Assembly: GCA_044220635.1 (NCBI GenBank)
Contig: JBGAQP010000037.1
Span: 1 to 24,440, forward strand
Length of the DNA stretch: 24,440 nt
Direction: 5' to 3'
From: JBGAQP01 sp044220635
Lineage (GTDB): Bacteria; Pseudomonadota; Gammaproteobacteria; Burkholderiales; Usitatibacteraceae
The notes under the pieces are model-generated. The model was not told the origin of the DNA. It made no database searches and was given only the letters and a program-made list of their open reading frames with translations. Shown here one piece after another: positions 7,161 to 15,140 of this stretch. Positions within the stretch are counted from its first letter, which is position 1. Every line of letters starts with the position of its first letter. A program made the position numbers and the translations under genes.

Positions 7161-8285
7161 ATGTTCTCTCCCCTGAAACGCGTCGCCGCGGCCGTCGCCG
7201 GCGTGCTCGCGCTCGCCCTTCCGGCGGCCGCGCAGCCCATCGAGGACGAGCTCGTCCTCATCACCCCGGTCGCCAAGACCCTCACCGATCCCACCCTCGC
7301 CGACTTCGCGAAGATGGCGAAGGAGAAATGGAACGTCACCGTCAAGACGAGCTCGCTCGCCGCGGGCACGCCGGTCGCCTACGGGCGCATCGTCGAGTGG
7401 AAGGGCCGGCCCCAGGCCGACATCTTCTGGGGCGGCGAGAGCGCGCTCTACGACAAGCTCGCCGAGCAGGGCCTCGTCGTGAAGCTCGACCTGCCCAGGG
7501 CGCTGCTCGACCCCATCCCCGCCAGCATCGGCAAGCCCAAGCCCATCGCGCTCAAGGACCCGAAGGGCTTCTGGGTGGGAACCGTGCTCGAGCCCTACGG
7601 CCTCGTCTACAACCCGACGCTGTACAAGCGCCTGGGGCTGGAGCCTCCGAAGGACTGGGACGACCTGCTCCACCCGAAGCTCAGGGGCAACGTCGCGCAG
7701 TGCGCGCCGACGCGCTCCTCGAGCAGCCACGCCACCTACGAGGTGATCCTGCAGAGGGATGGCGACGACAAGGGCTGGGTGTTCCTCAAGCGCCTCGCGG
7801 CCAACACGGGAATCTTCACCGCCCGCAGTCGCGACGTGCCCTCGGTGGTCGCCAAGGGCGAGTTCGCCGCGGGATTCGCGGTGCCGAGCTACATGGCCTT
7901 CGAGGACCGCCTCGGCGGCTTCGACATCAAGTTCGTCGCGCCCAAGACCGCGTGGGTGACGCCCGAGCCGATCTCGATCCTCGCCGGCGCCAAGCACCCG
8001 AAGGCGGCCAAGGCCTTCATCGAGTACCTGCTCTCCGAGCGCGGGCAGCAGGTGTCCATGGGGCGCGGGGTCTTCCCGATCACGCCGAAGTTCCGCGTCC
8101 AGGGCCCGCCGGGCTCGAGCGCGGAAATGACGGTGGAGTTCACCGGGGGCCTGCGCTCCTACTTCGACGTCGACGTGACCAACATCTACGACGACGACGT
8201 CGCCCAGAAGCGCTACGAAGCCGTCAACTCGACCTTCCGCAAGGAGATCGAGACGGTCCTCGAGGAGCTGAAGAAGAAGTACTGA
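7161..8285 (+). CDS. ABC transporter periplasmic substrate-binding protein (Fe3+/PgtC-like superfamily)
   Basis: This 374-residue periplasmic binding protein delivers substrate to the permease encoded two genes downstream. The Sec signal peptide is MFSPLKRVAAAVAGVLALALPAAAQ in outline (K6 and R7 in the basic n-region, cleavage after AAA). The mature part has the bacterial SBP fold signature of the iron, thiamine and phosphosugar group: ADIFWGGESALYDKL, EPYGLVYNP, WDDLLHPKLRGNVA and HPKAAKAFIEYLLSERGQQ. The start ATG has a strong AAGGAGGA at 7148-7155. The substrate cannot be named, and I do not see the tyrosine pair typical of ferric-binding FbpA clearly enough to claim iron. The gene opens an operon with an ATPase and a fused permease. 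A hairpin sits in the 28-bp gap to the ATPase. Confidence 0.9.
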   Translation: MFSPLKRVAAAVAGVLALALPAAAQPIEDELVLITPVAKTLTDPTLADFAKMAKEKWNVTVKTSSLAAGTPVAYGRIVEWKGRPQADIFWGGESALYDKLAEQGLVVKLDLPRALLDPIPASIGKPKPIALKDPKGFWVGTVLEPYGLVYNPTLYKRLGLEPPKDWDDLLHPKLRGNVAQCAPTRSSSSHATYEVILQRDGDDKGWVFLKRLAANTGIFTARSRDVPSVVAKGEFAAGFAVPSYMAFEDRLGGFDIKFVAPKTAWVTPEPISILAGAKHPKAAKAFIEYLLSERGQQVSMGRGVFPITPKFRVQGPPGSSAEMTVEFTGGLRSYFDVDVTNIYDDDVAQKRYEAVNSTFRKEIETVLEELKKKY

Positions 8286-8297
8286 GCCTCCGCCCCG

Positions 8298-8313
8298 GGC
8301 GAAAGGGTTCGCC
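8298..8313 (+). promoter_or_regulatory. intercistronic hairpin over the ATPase ribosome-binding region
   Basis: GGCGAA (8298-8303), loop AGGG, TTCGCC (8308-8313) form a perfect 6-bp stem ending at the base before the ATG at 8314. The likely Shine-Dalgarno (AAAGGG, 8302-8307) is in the stem edge and loop. Folding in mRNA could lower ATPase translation relative to the SBP. A comparable arrangement occurs in the second importer at 21615-21646. Confidence 0.5.
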
Positions 8314-9383
<1,070 letters not shown>

Positions 9384-9387
<4 letters not shown>

Positions 9388-11057
9388 AGCGCCCGCGAAT
9401 CCCCGTCGGCCTGCCGGGATTCGTCCTGATCTGGGCGTTCCTGATCCTGTTCGTCTTCTACCCGCTGCTGCGCATCTTCTACGACGCCTTCACCGACGAG
9501 GCGGGCGCGCTCACGCTCGCCAACTTCCTCGAGTTCTTCACCGACTCCTTCTACCTGCGCTCGCTCTGGAAGTCGCTCCTGCTCGGGCTCGCGGCGGTGG
9601 TCACGACCTCGGTGGTCGGCATCGCGGTCGCCGTGCTGCTCATCCGCTACGACTTCCCGTACCGGAACACCTTCTCGTACCTGACGATGCTGCCGATGAT
9701 CCTGCCGCCGCTCGTGGGCGTGCTCGGCTTCGTCTTCATCCTGGGGCGCGCGGGGACGGTGAACGTGCTCCTCCGGGACTGGTTCGGCATCGAGCACCCG
9801 GTCAACTTCATGTACGGGGTGCACGGGGTGCTCCTGGTGGAGACGGTGCACCTCTTCCCGATGATGACGCTGTCGATCCTCGACGCCCTCTCGCGGGTCG
9901 ACCCCGCGCTCGAGGAAGCCGCCCAGGGCATGGGCGCGAAGGGCTGGCGGCGCTTCCGCGACATCACGCTGCCGCTCACCACGCCGGGCTACATCTCGGG
10001 CGCGCTCCTCGTCTTCATCTGGACCTTCGCGGACTTCATCACGCCGCTGGTGGTGGGCGTGCAGGACCTCCTCGCGCCGCAGGCCTACCTCAACATCGTG
10101 CAGTTCGTCGACCGGCGCATCTTCCGGATGGGGATCGTGATCTCGGCGCTCCTCGTGATCCTCGCGATCTTCTTCGTGCTCGCGGCGCGCCAGTACGTCG
10201 CGATCAAGGACTACAGCTCGCTTTCCTACTCGCGCGTCGAGCGCCGCGCGCTCGGCCCCGTCGCGCGCTGGGGCGCGGTCGCGTTCCTCTCCTTCCTCAT
10301 GTTCGTCGCGCTCGTCCCGCAGGTCGGCGTGCTGCTCGCCGCCGTCGGCCGCGGCTGGGCGCTCACGGCCTTCCCGGTGCACTACACGATGGAGTTCTTC
10401 CAGCAGGTGAGCTTCGAGACGCCGAAGTTCATCGTGAACTCCCTCCTCTTCTGCGGGATCGCCGTGGTGATGTGCCTCGCGATCGGCGTGCCGATGGCCT
10501 GGATCATGGGGCGCACGAACGCCCCGGGGCGCGGGGCGATGGACGCGCTCACCACCCTCATGCTCGCCATCCCCGGCACCGCCGTGGGCATCGCCTACGT
10601 GCGCGCGTTCAACTTCCCGCTGCCCTTCATCGACCAGCCGCTCACCGGCATGTGGATCATCCTGCCGCTCGTGCTCGCCGTCCGGCGCCTGCCCTACACG
10701 GTGCGCGGAAGCTACTCGTCGCTGCTGCTCGTGCACAGGTCCATGGAGGAGGCGGCGGCCAACGTCGGCGCGACCCGCATGCGCACCTTCCGCGACATCA
10801 CGGTGCCGCTCGTCTGGAAGGGCATCCTCGTGGGCGCGCTCTTCTCCTTCATCACCTCGATCCAGGAGGCGTCCTCGACGATCTTCCTCACCATGGGCGG
10901 CCAGGAGATGATCCCCTTCGGGATCTTCAGCTTCTACATCGCCGGCTCGCAGAGCCAGGCGGCCGCCCTCGGGGTGATCCTGATCGTCCTGTGCGCCCTC
11001 ACGCTCTGGGTGGTGAACCGCATCGCCGGCACCCGCGTGGGCGGGCTCTTCGGCTAG
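9384..11057 (+). CDS. ABC transporter permease, fused double permease (FbpB-like)
   Basis: This 557-residue inner-membrane channel is made of two homologous six-helix permease halves in one chain, as in ferric/iron-family importers. Each half has the cytoplasmic EAA coupling loop: EEAAQGMGAKGWRRFRDIT in the first (around residues 180-200) and EEAAANVGATRMRTFRDIT in the second (around 455-475). No signal peptide precedes the first helix (LPGFVLIWAFLILFVFYPLL). The ATG at 9384 overlaps the ATPase stop. The gene ends exactly against the convergent S10 peptidase gene: the palindrome CTAG (11054-11057) supplies TAG to both. No terminator is visible at this junction. Confidence 0.95.
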
Positions 11058-12535
11058 GCGACGAACCGGCGCAGGTCGGCGGCGAGGCGCTCCAGCGAGG
11101 GCTTGTGCACGTACATCATGTGCCCGGCCTCGTAGCAGCTCTTCACGATGTTGCCCCGCAGCGCCGGGTCGAGCCCGAGGTGGTCGAAGGTGTAGTCCGC
11201 GGCGAAGTGCGGGGTGGCGAAGTCGTAGTAGCCGCTCGCCACGAGCACCCGCATGTGCGGGTTCATCGCGAGGGCCTTGCGCAGCGTCTCGCCCACGGCC
11301 GCGTAGCGGTTGGCGAACTCCCCCCAGCCCCAGTCGAGGTAGAAGCCCCTGAGCACCTCGTAGGGCAGGTCCCTCTCGAAGCCGAGGTCGGCGCGCACGT
11401 AGTCGTTCATCGCGGCGGCGTAGGCGCCGTAGAGCGCGGCGAAGCCGGGGTCGAACTCGAAGCGCTCGCCGGCGCTGTCGCGGTCCACCCCCGTGTAGCG
11501 GCTGTCGAGGCGGCCCACGGTGCGGCCCTCGGCGCGCAGCAGCTCCTTGCAGAAGCGGAAGATCTCGATCCTCAGGTCCGTGCGCTCGACGTACTCCGCC
11601 GTGAGGCCCGTGTAGCGCGCGAGCTTGCGGGCGAGCGCCTGGCGCTCCTTCGCCCCGAGCCGCGAGCCCTTGAAGAGCGCGGCCGCGTACTCGCCCGCGG
11701 CGAAGGCCTCGACCTCGTCGAGGAGCGCGCGCAGGCTCCTCGACTGCAGGTCCGCGGGAAGGCGCTTGTGGTACCAGGCGGTCGCCGCGTAGGTCGGCAG
11801 GTAGAGGACCGGCGGCAGGTCGTTGCCGGCGCCGAAGCGGAAGTTCTGGAAGTCGAGCGCGACGGAGACCAGCATCACCCCGTTGAGGTACATGCCGTGG
11901 CGCTCGAGCAGGTGCCCGGCGAGGCCCGCCGCGCGCGTGGTCCCGTAGCTCTCGCCGATCAGGTACTTCGGGCTCGCCCAGCGGCCGTAGCGCGAGCACC
12001 ACAGGCGGATGAACTCCCCCACGCTCTCGAGGTCGCGCTTGTACTCGTGGTACTCCTTCACCTTCTCGCCCTCGACCATGCGCGAGAAGCCGGTGCCCAC
12101 GGGATCGACGAAGACGAGGTCGGAGGCGTCGAGCAGCGACAGCTCGTTTTCCACCAGGCGGCCCGGCGGCGGGGGCGCGCGGCCTTCGTCGTCGAGCGCG
12201 ACCCGCTTGGGACCCAAGAGCCCCAGGTGCAGCCACACCGAGCTCGAGCCGGGGCCGCCGTTGAAGCTGAAGGTGACGGGCCGCGCGGCGGCCGCGGGCG
12301 CGTCGTCGCGCGTGTAGGCGACGAAGAAGACCGTCGCGCGCGCCTTCTCGCCCTCGCTCTTGCCGTCCTTTTCGGCTTCCTCGCGCAGCACCATCGTCCC
12401 GCAGGTCGCCGTGTAGGCGAACTCGCGCCCGCCGATCACGGCCCGGTGGCGCGTCACCGAGATCCGGTCCTCGGGCTCGGGCTTCGCGGGCTTCCCATCC
12501 TTGTCGTTCTTCTTGTCGGCGTCGTTCTCGGACAT
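11054..12535 (-). CDS. S10 family serine carboxypeptidase-like protein, apparently cytoplasmic
   Basis: This is a 493-residue alpha/beta-hydrolase of peptidase family S10, whose members remove C-terminal residues. It has the oxyanion-hole segment SFNGGPGSSS, the nucleophile S196 in IGESYGTTR, the acid D438 in GYYDFATP and the base H472 in YEAGHMMYVH, so the triad is complete. Unlike many S10 enzymes it shows no signal peptide: the N-terminus MSENDADKKNDKDGKPAK is highly charged and hydrophilic. The ATG at 12533-12535 follows GAGGAG with only three bases between, which is tight. The upstream region (12549-12622) is entirely the palindrome-hairpin element, and beyond it stands the terminator of the cytochrome operon. 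Its promoter must therefore lie in or next to the repeat, or the gene depends on read-through. The substrate is unknown. Confidence 0.9.
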   Translation of the reverse strand: MSENDADKKNDKDGKPAKPEPEDRISVTRHRAVIGGREFAYTATCGTMVLREEAEKDGKSEGEKARATVFFVAYTRDDAPAAAARPVTFSFNGGPGSSSVWLHLGLLGPKRVALDDEGRAPPPPGRLVENELSLLDASDLVFVDPVGTGFSRMVEGEKVKEYHEYKRDLESVGEFIRLWCSRYGRWASPKYLIGESYGTTRAAGLAGHLLERHGMYLNGVMLVSVALDFQNFRFGAGNDLPPVLYLPTYAATAWYHKRLPADLQSRSLRALLDEVEAFAAGEYAAALFKGSRLGAKERQALARKLARYTGLTAEYVERTDLRIEIFRFCKELLRAEGRTVGRLDSRYTGVDRDSAGERFEFDPGFAALYGAYAAAMNDYVRADLGFERDLPYEVLRGFYLDWGWGEFANRYAAVGETLRKALAMNPHMRVLVASGYYDFATPHFAADYTFDHLGLDPALRGNIVKSCYEAGHMMYVHKPSLERLAADLRRFVA

Positions 12536-12548
12536 GGACTCCTCGCGG

Positions 12549-12622
12549 GAAAATGGGGACAGTCCCCATTTGAGGTCTGTAACACAGGTTACAGAGCAAA
12601 AATGGGGACTGTCCCCATTTTC
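12549..12622. repeat. palindrome-hairpin-palindrome composite element, copy 2
   Basis: Two palindromes identical to those of copy 1 occupy 12551-12571 (central A) and 12600-12620 (central T). Between them TCTGTAAC (12576-12583), loop ACAG, and GTTACAGA (12588-12595) form an 8-bp stem, followed by a GCAA linker as in copy 1. The outer arms extend by two more pairs to 12549 and 12622. Apart from one 4/4 internal loop (GAGG/GCAA) the whole element is a continuous self-complementary hairpin. It starts just upstream of the S10 peptidase Shine-Dalgarno. I see no target-site duplication. Confidence 0.92.
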
Positions 12623-12630
12623 GCCGAAAA

Positions 12631-12655
12631 AAAAGCCCGCCGGAGGCGGGCTTTT
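12631..12655 (-). terminator. rho-independent terminator of the padR-cytochrome operon
   Basis: Read on the minus strand, AAAAGCCCGCC, loop TCC, GGCGGGCTTTT is a perfect 11-bp stem followed by more T residues, eight in a row in total. It lies 13 bp after the cytochrome stop codon. This is a strong intrinsic terminator; the A-tract on the other side could also let it work on the plus strand. Confidence 0.9.
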
Positions 12656-12668
12656 CGATAACGGCGAC

Positions 12669-14567
12669 CTAGAGCTTGTCGGCCTGGTGGCAGCCGCCGC
12701 AGGCGTTCGTGTAGGGAATCGGCATCGCCTGGCCGGGGGCGACCCCCTTCACCGCGGGGTTGGACTTGCGCGGCACGTCGAAGAGGTGCGAGGTGATGTC
12801 GTTCATCCAGTAGTTCTTCCCGTCCTTGCCGTCGAGGCCCTTGCCGAGCCCCGCGCCGGTCTGCATCGTCTTGGTCATGTGGCAGCTGATGCAGTGGATG
12901 TTCTCGTGCTCGGCGCCGACGGTCTTCGCCGTGTGGGCCTTCGTCTGCACGCCCTTGTGGCAGCTCGCGCACAGCGAGTTCCCGTCGTCGCGCACCGCGA
13001 GCTTGACCTGGTGCTTGAGCCCGGACTTCCCGTGCGGGTCGTGGCAGTCGGCGCAACTCAGGATCTGGTTCGCGTTGATGTACTTCCTCGACCGGACCAG
13101 GTCCGTGCCCTGCTGGTGGTGCGACTTCGAGTGCACGCCGTCGGCCCAGAAGTCCCTCTGCGCCGCGTCCTCGCGCGTGGTGTGGTTGACGAGGTACTCG
13201 TTGCGGCTGATGCCCGGGGTGAGCATCCGGTTGTCCTTGTTGATCGGCTGGTCGTTCTTCATCGTGCCCTGCGGACGGCTGTGGCACTGGTTGCAGATCA
13301 CCATGGCGCGCTCGGAGGCGAGCTTCGCGGGGTTGACGATGGTCCCGGCGCGCTTGTGCTTGGGCGCCCTCACGTGCGCCGAACCGGGGCCGTGGCAGCC
13401 TTCGCAGCCGAGGTTGAGCTCGTTGGGCACGCCGTCGCCGTCGATGTCGGCCTCGCCGTTCGGGTCGTTGACCGCCCCGGCCACGAAGTCGCCGCCGACG
13501 GTCGGCGTCAGCGTGTAGCCGTTGTAGTGGCAGGCCGCGCACTGGATCTCGAAGGACTTGGATTTCGCCGGGTCCGCGAGCTTCTTCGTGGCCTCGTTGT
13601 AGAGCCAGTCGCCGTGGTAGTCGCGCCAGGGCTTGCGGCTGCGGTCGGCGTACTCGTCCTTGCCTTCGGTGTTGTACTGGAGGAACGGGAACGTGGCCTC
13701 GCCGACGCGGAAGAGGTAGCGCTGCTTGTAGAGGCCTCCCCCGTAGGTCATCTCCACGGGATAGGTCCGGGGCGGGTCGGTGGCGTCCCTCGCGTTCTCG
13801 GTGCGGAACTTGAGCGTGCCGTCCTTATCCTTGAAGAAAGTGGCGGTGAAGCTCACCGACGCGGGATCCGCCGGCGGCTTGTCCGAGACGAGGTACTTGT
13901 CGAAGCCGCGGTTCTTGTCGAAGCCGTGGAGGTAGAGCTTCATTCCGGCGGCAAGCTTGTCGAGGCCCGCGTTGAAGCCGGGAAAGCGCGAGAAGTCCTG
14001 GAGCCTGCTCGGCTTGCCGACCGCGGCGATGCCGAGCTTGTGCAGGGTCTTCTTCACGTCGGCGTAGCTCGCGTGGCAGGTGAGGCACTTCGAGCTGCCG
14101 ACGAAAACCGCTTCCGCGGGCGTCTTCCCGGAAACCTGGATCGCCAGCGGCTTCGCGGCGAGTTCGGCGGCGGTCCGCGACTTGTTCGCGAAGGTCCCGC
14201 CCGGCAGGTGCTCGCCGTCGTCGGGCACGACATAGACGAAATACCGGCCGTCGGCCACCTTGTCGATCGAGAAGCCGCCGCGCAGTCCCGTCACGGCCTG
14301 GAGGTACTTGTCCCCGCTCGCGGCGATGTTGTCTTCCATCGGCTCGTCGTTGTCGACGTTCCTGCGGATCTGGAAGCTCGGCGCCCTGGCGAGCTTCGCC
14401 ACGTCGGCGGCGGGAACGAGGTAGACCGTCGCCCCGGAAACCGCCTGCCCCGAGGCGTCCTTCACCGTGCCCTGGACCGCCTGCGCCGCCGCCTCGCCCG
14501 ATGCCGCCAGGCTGAAGATCGCCGCTGCCAGAGCGCCCGCCCACCTGCCGATCGTCGCCGTTCTCAT
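12669..14567 (-). CDS. octaheme c-type cytochrome with N-terminal carboxypeptidase-regulatory-like domain
   Basis: This is a 632-residue exported multiheme cytochrome. The signal peptide spans residues 1-28 (cleavage after GEAAA, before QAVQG). Residues ~30-145 look like a carboxypeptidase-regulatory or Ig-like beta domain (VQGTVKDASGQAVSGATVYL). Eight CxxCH haem sites start at C161, C343, C388, C425, C505, C533, C559 and C623. The 180-residue gap between haems 1 and 2 probably holds a separate fold. A DxDxDG calcium-binding-like segment (DIDGDGVPNE, 374-383) sits just before haem 3. No CxxCK site is present, and I cannot assign it to nitrite, hydroxylamine or tetrathionate reductases. A role in periplasmic electron transfer is likely; the partner is unknown. 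The ATG overlaps the padR stop (ATGA, with a GGGAGAG Shine-Dalgarno), so the two genes are coupled. Confidence 0.9.
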   Translation of the reverse strand: MRTATIGRWAGALAAAIFSLAASGEAAAQAVQGTVKDASGQAVSGATVYLVPAADVAKLARAPSFQIRRNVDNDEPMEDNIAASGDKYLQAVTGLRGGFSIDKVADGRYFVYVVPDDGEHLPGGTFANKSRTAAELAAKPLAIQVSGKTPAEAVFVGSSKCLTCHASYADVKKTLHKLGIAAVGKPSRLQDFSRFPGFNAGLDKLAAGMKLYLHGFDKNRGFDKYLVSDKPPADPASVSFTATFFKDKDGTLKFRTENARDATDPPRTYPVEMTYGGGLYKQRYLFRVGEATFPFLQYNTEGKDEYADRSRKPWRDYHGDWLYNEATKKLADPAKSKSFEIQCAACHYNGYTLTPTVGGDFVAGAVNDPNGEADIDGDGVPNELNLGCEGCHGPGSAHVRAPKHKRAGTIVNPAKLASERAMVICNQCHSRPQGTMKNDQPINKDNRMLTPGISRNEYLVNHTTREDAAQRDFWADGVHSKSHHQQGTDLVRSRKYINANQILSCADCHDPHGKSGLKHQVKLAVRDDGNSLCASCHKGVQTKAHTAKTVGAEHENIHCISCHMTKTMQTGAGLGKGLDGKDGKNYWMNDITSHLFDVPRKSNPAVKGVAPGQAMPIPYTNACGGCHQADKL

Positions 14568-14998
14568 CGCTCTCCCTTTCCGACTCGTTTCAATGGACTT
14601 CCCGTTCTCGCAACCCGGCCCGCGACGCCCGCCTTCCCGCTTCGGGCCCCGGCACCCGGCCGGCCGCGCCGGGCGCCCCCCGCGCCGAACGAAAGCTCTT
14701 CCTCGAAGAACTCGCGGAACAGCTCCCAGACCTTCGCCTTCGCCTGGCCAAGCGCCTGGCGTCCCGACGCGGTGATCACGTAGGTCCGCCGCTGCCGACC
14801 GCCGGCCGCACCGGTCGACGACTTCAGGTACCCGCCCCGCTCGAGGGCGTGGAGCACCGGGTAGAGGGTGCCGGGGCTGAGCCTGTAGCCGTGGCCCGCG
14901 AGCTCATCCATGATCCCCTGGCCGAAGATCGCCTCGTGCGACGCGTGGTAGAGCACGTGCAGCCGGATCAGCCCGCCGAAGATCTCCCGCTCGATCAA
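14564..14998 (-). CDS. PadR-family transcriptional regulator
   Basis: This 144-residue regulator has a PadR winged-helix domain (~residues 1-85): EREIFGGLIRLHVLYHASHE, then FGQGIMDELAGHGYRLSPGT and LYPVLHALERGGYL. The wing ends in RRTYVITASGRQAL, followed by a helical dimerisation segment (AKVWELFREFFEEEL). The last ~40 residues are Gly/Arg/Ala-rich and look disordered. The TTG at 14996-14998 is the best start because the family motif begins immediately after it and a G-rich stretch precedes it. The gene sits first in an operon with the octaheme cytochrome and overlaps it by ATGA. PadR proteins usually repress their own or neighbouring operons. A dyad at 15029-15051, just upstream, is a candidate operator. 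The inducer is unknown. Confidence 0.92.
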   Translation of the reverse strand: MIEREIFGGLIRLHVLYHASHEAIFGQGIMDELAGHGYRLSPGTLYPVLHALERGGYLKSSTGAAGGRQRRTYVITASGRQALGQAKAKVWELFREFFEEELSFGAGGARRGRPGAGARSGKAGVAGRVARTGSPLKRVGKGER

Positions 14999-15028
14999 CC
15001 CGCCCCCCGCCGGCCCGACCCTCGCGCA

Positions 15029-15051
15029 CCGATATCGTGCACCGTTATCGG
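15029..15051. promoter_or_regulatory. dyad upstream of padR, candidate PadR operator
   Basis: CCGATA (15029-15034) and TATCGG (15046-15051) form an interrupted palindrome around an 11-bp spacer that holds a GTGCAC palindrome. A further GATA motif follows at 15057-15060. It lies about 30-50 bp upstream of the padR start codon, where PadR autoregulatory sites commonly sit. The match is positional and by symmetry only. Confidence 0.4.
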
Positions 15052-15108
15052 CATTCGATACATGGACCGCAGTCTAGAGGCACCGGCCGGGCGCGACAAG
15101 CGCGCGGT

Positions 15109-15122
15109 TTGATCCCGGTCAA
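15109..15122. promoter_or_regulatory. candidate Fnr/Anr box upstream of the padR-cytochrome operon
   Basis: TTGAT, CCCG, GTCAA differs at one base from the Fnr/Anr consensus TTGAT-N4-ATCAA. It lies about 110 bp upstream of padR. A TAGACT hexamer on the minus strand (15076-15071) could be a -10, which would put the box centre near -51. That is off the canonical -41.5 position. Oxygen control would make sense for an octaheme cytochrome operon but is inferred. Confidence 0.45.
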
Positions 15123-15140
15123 GCTTGCGCGAGACTTCGC

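Noticed and set aside
12669..14567. Assignment of the cytochrome as an octaheme nitrite, hydroxylamine or tetrathionate reductase
   Set aside because: Eight haems fit, but there is no CxxCK site, the spacing differs and an extra N-terminal beta domain is present. No catalytic signature can be seen by eye.
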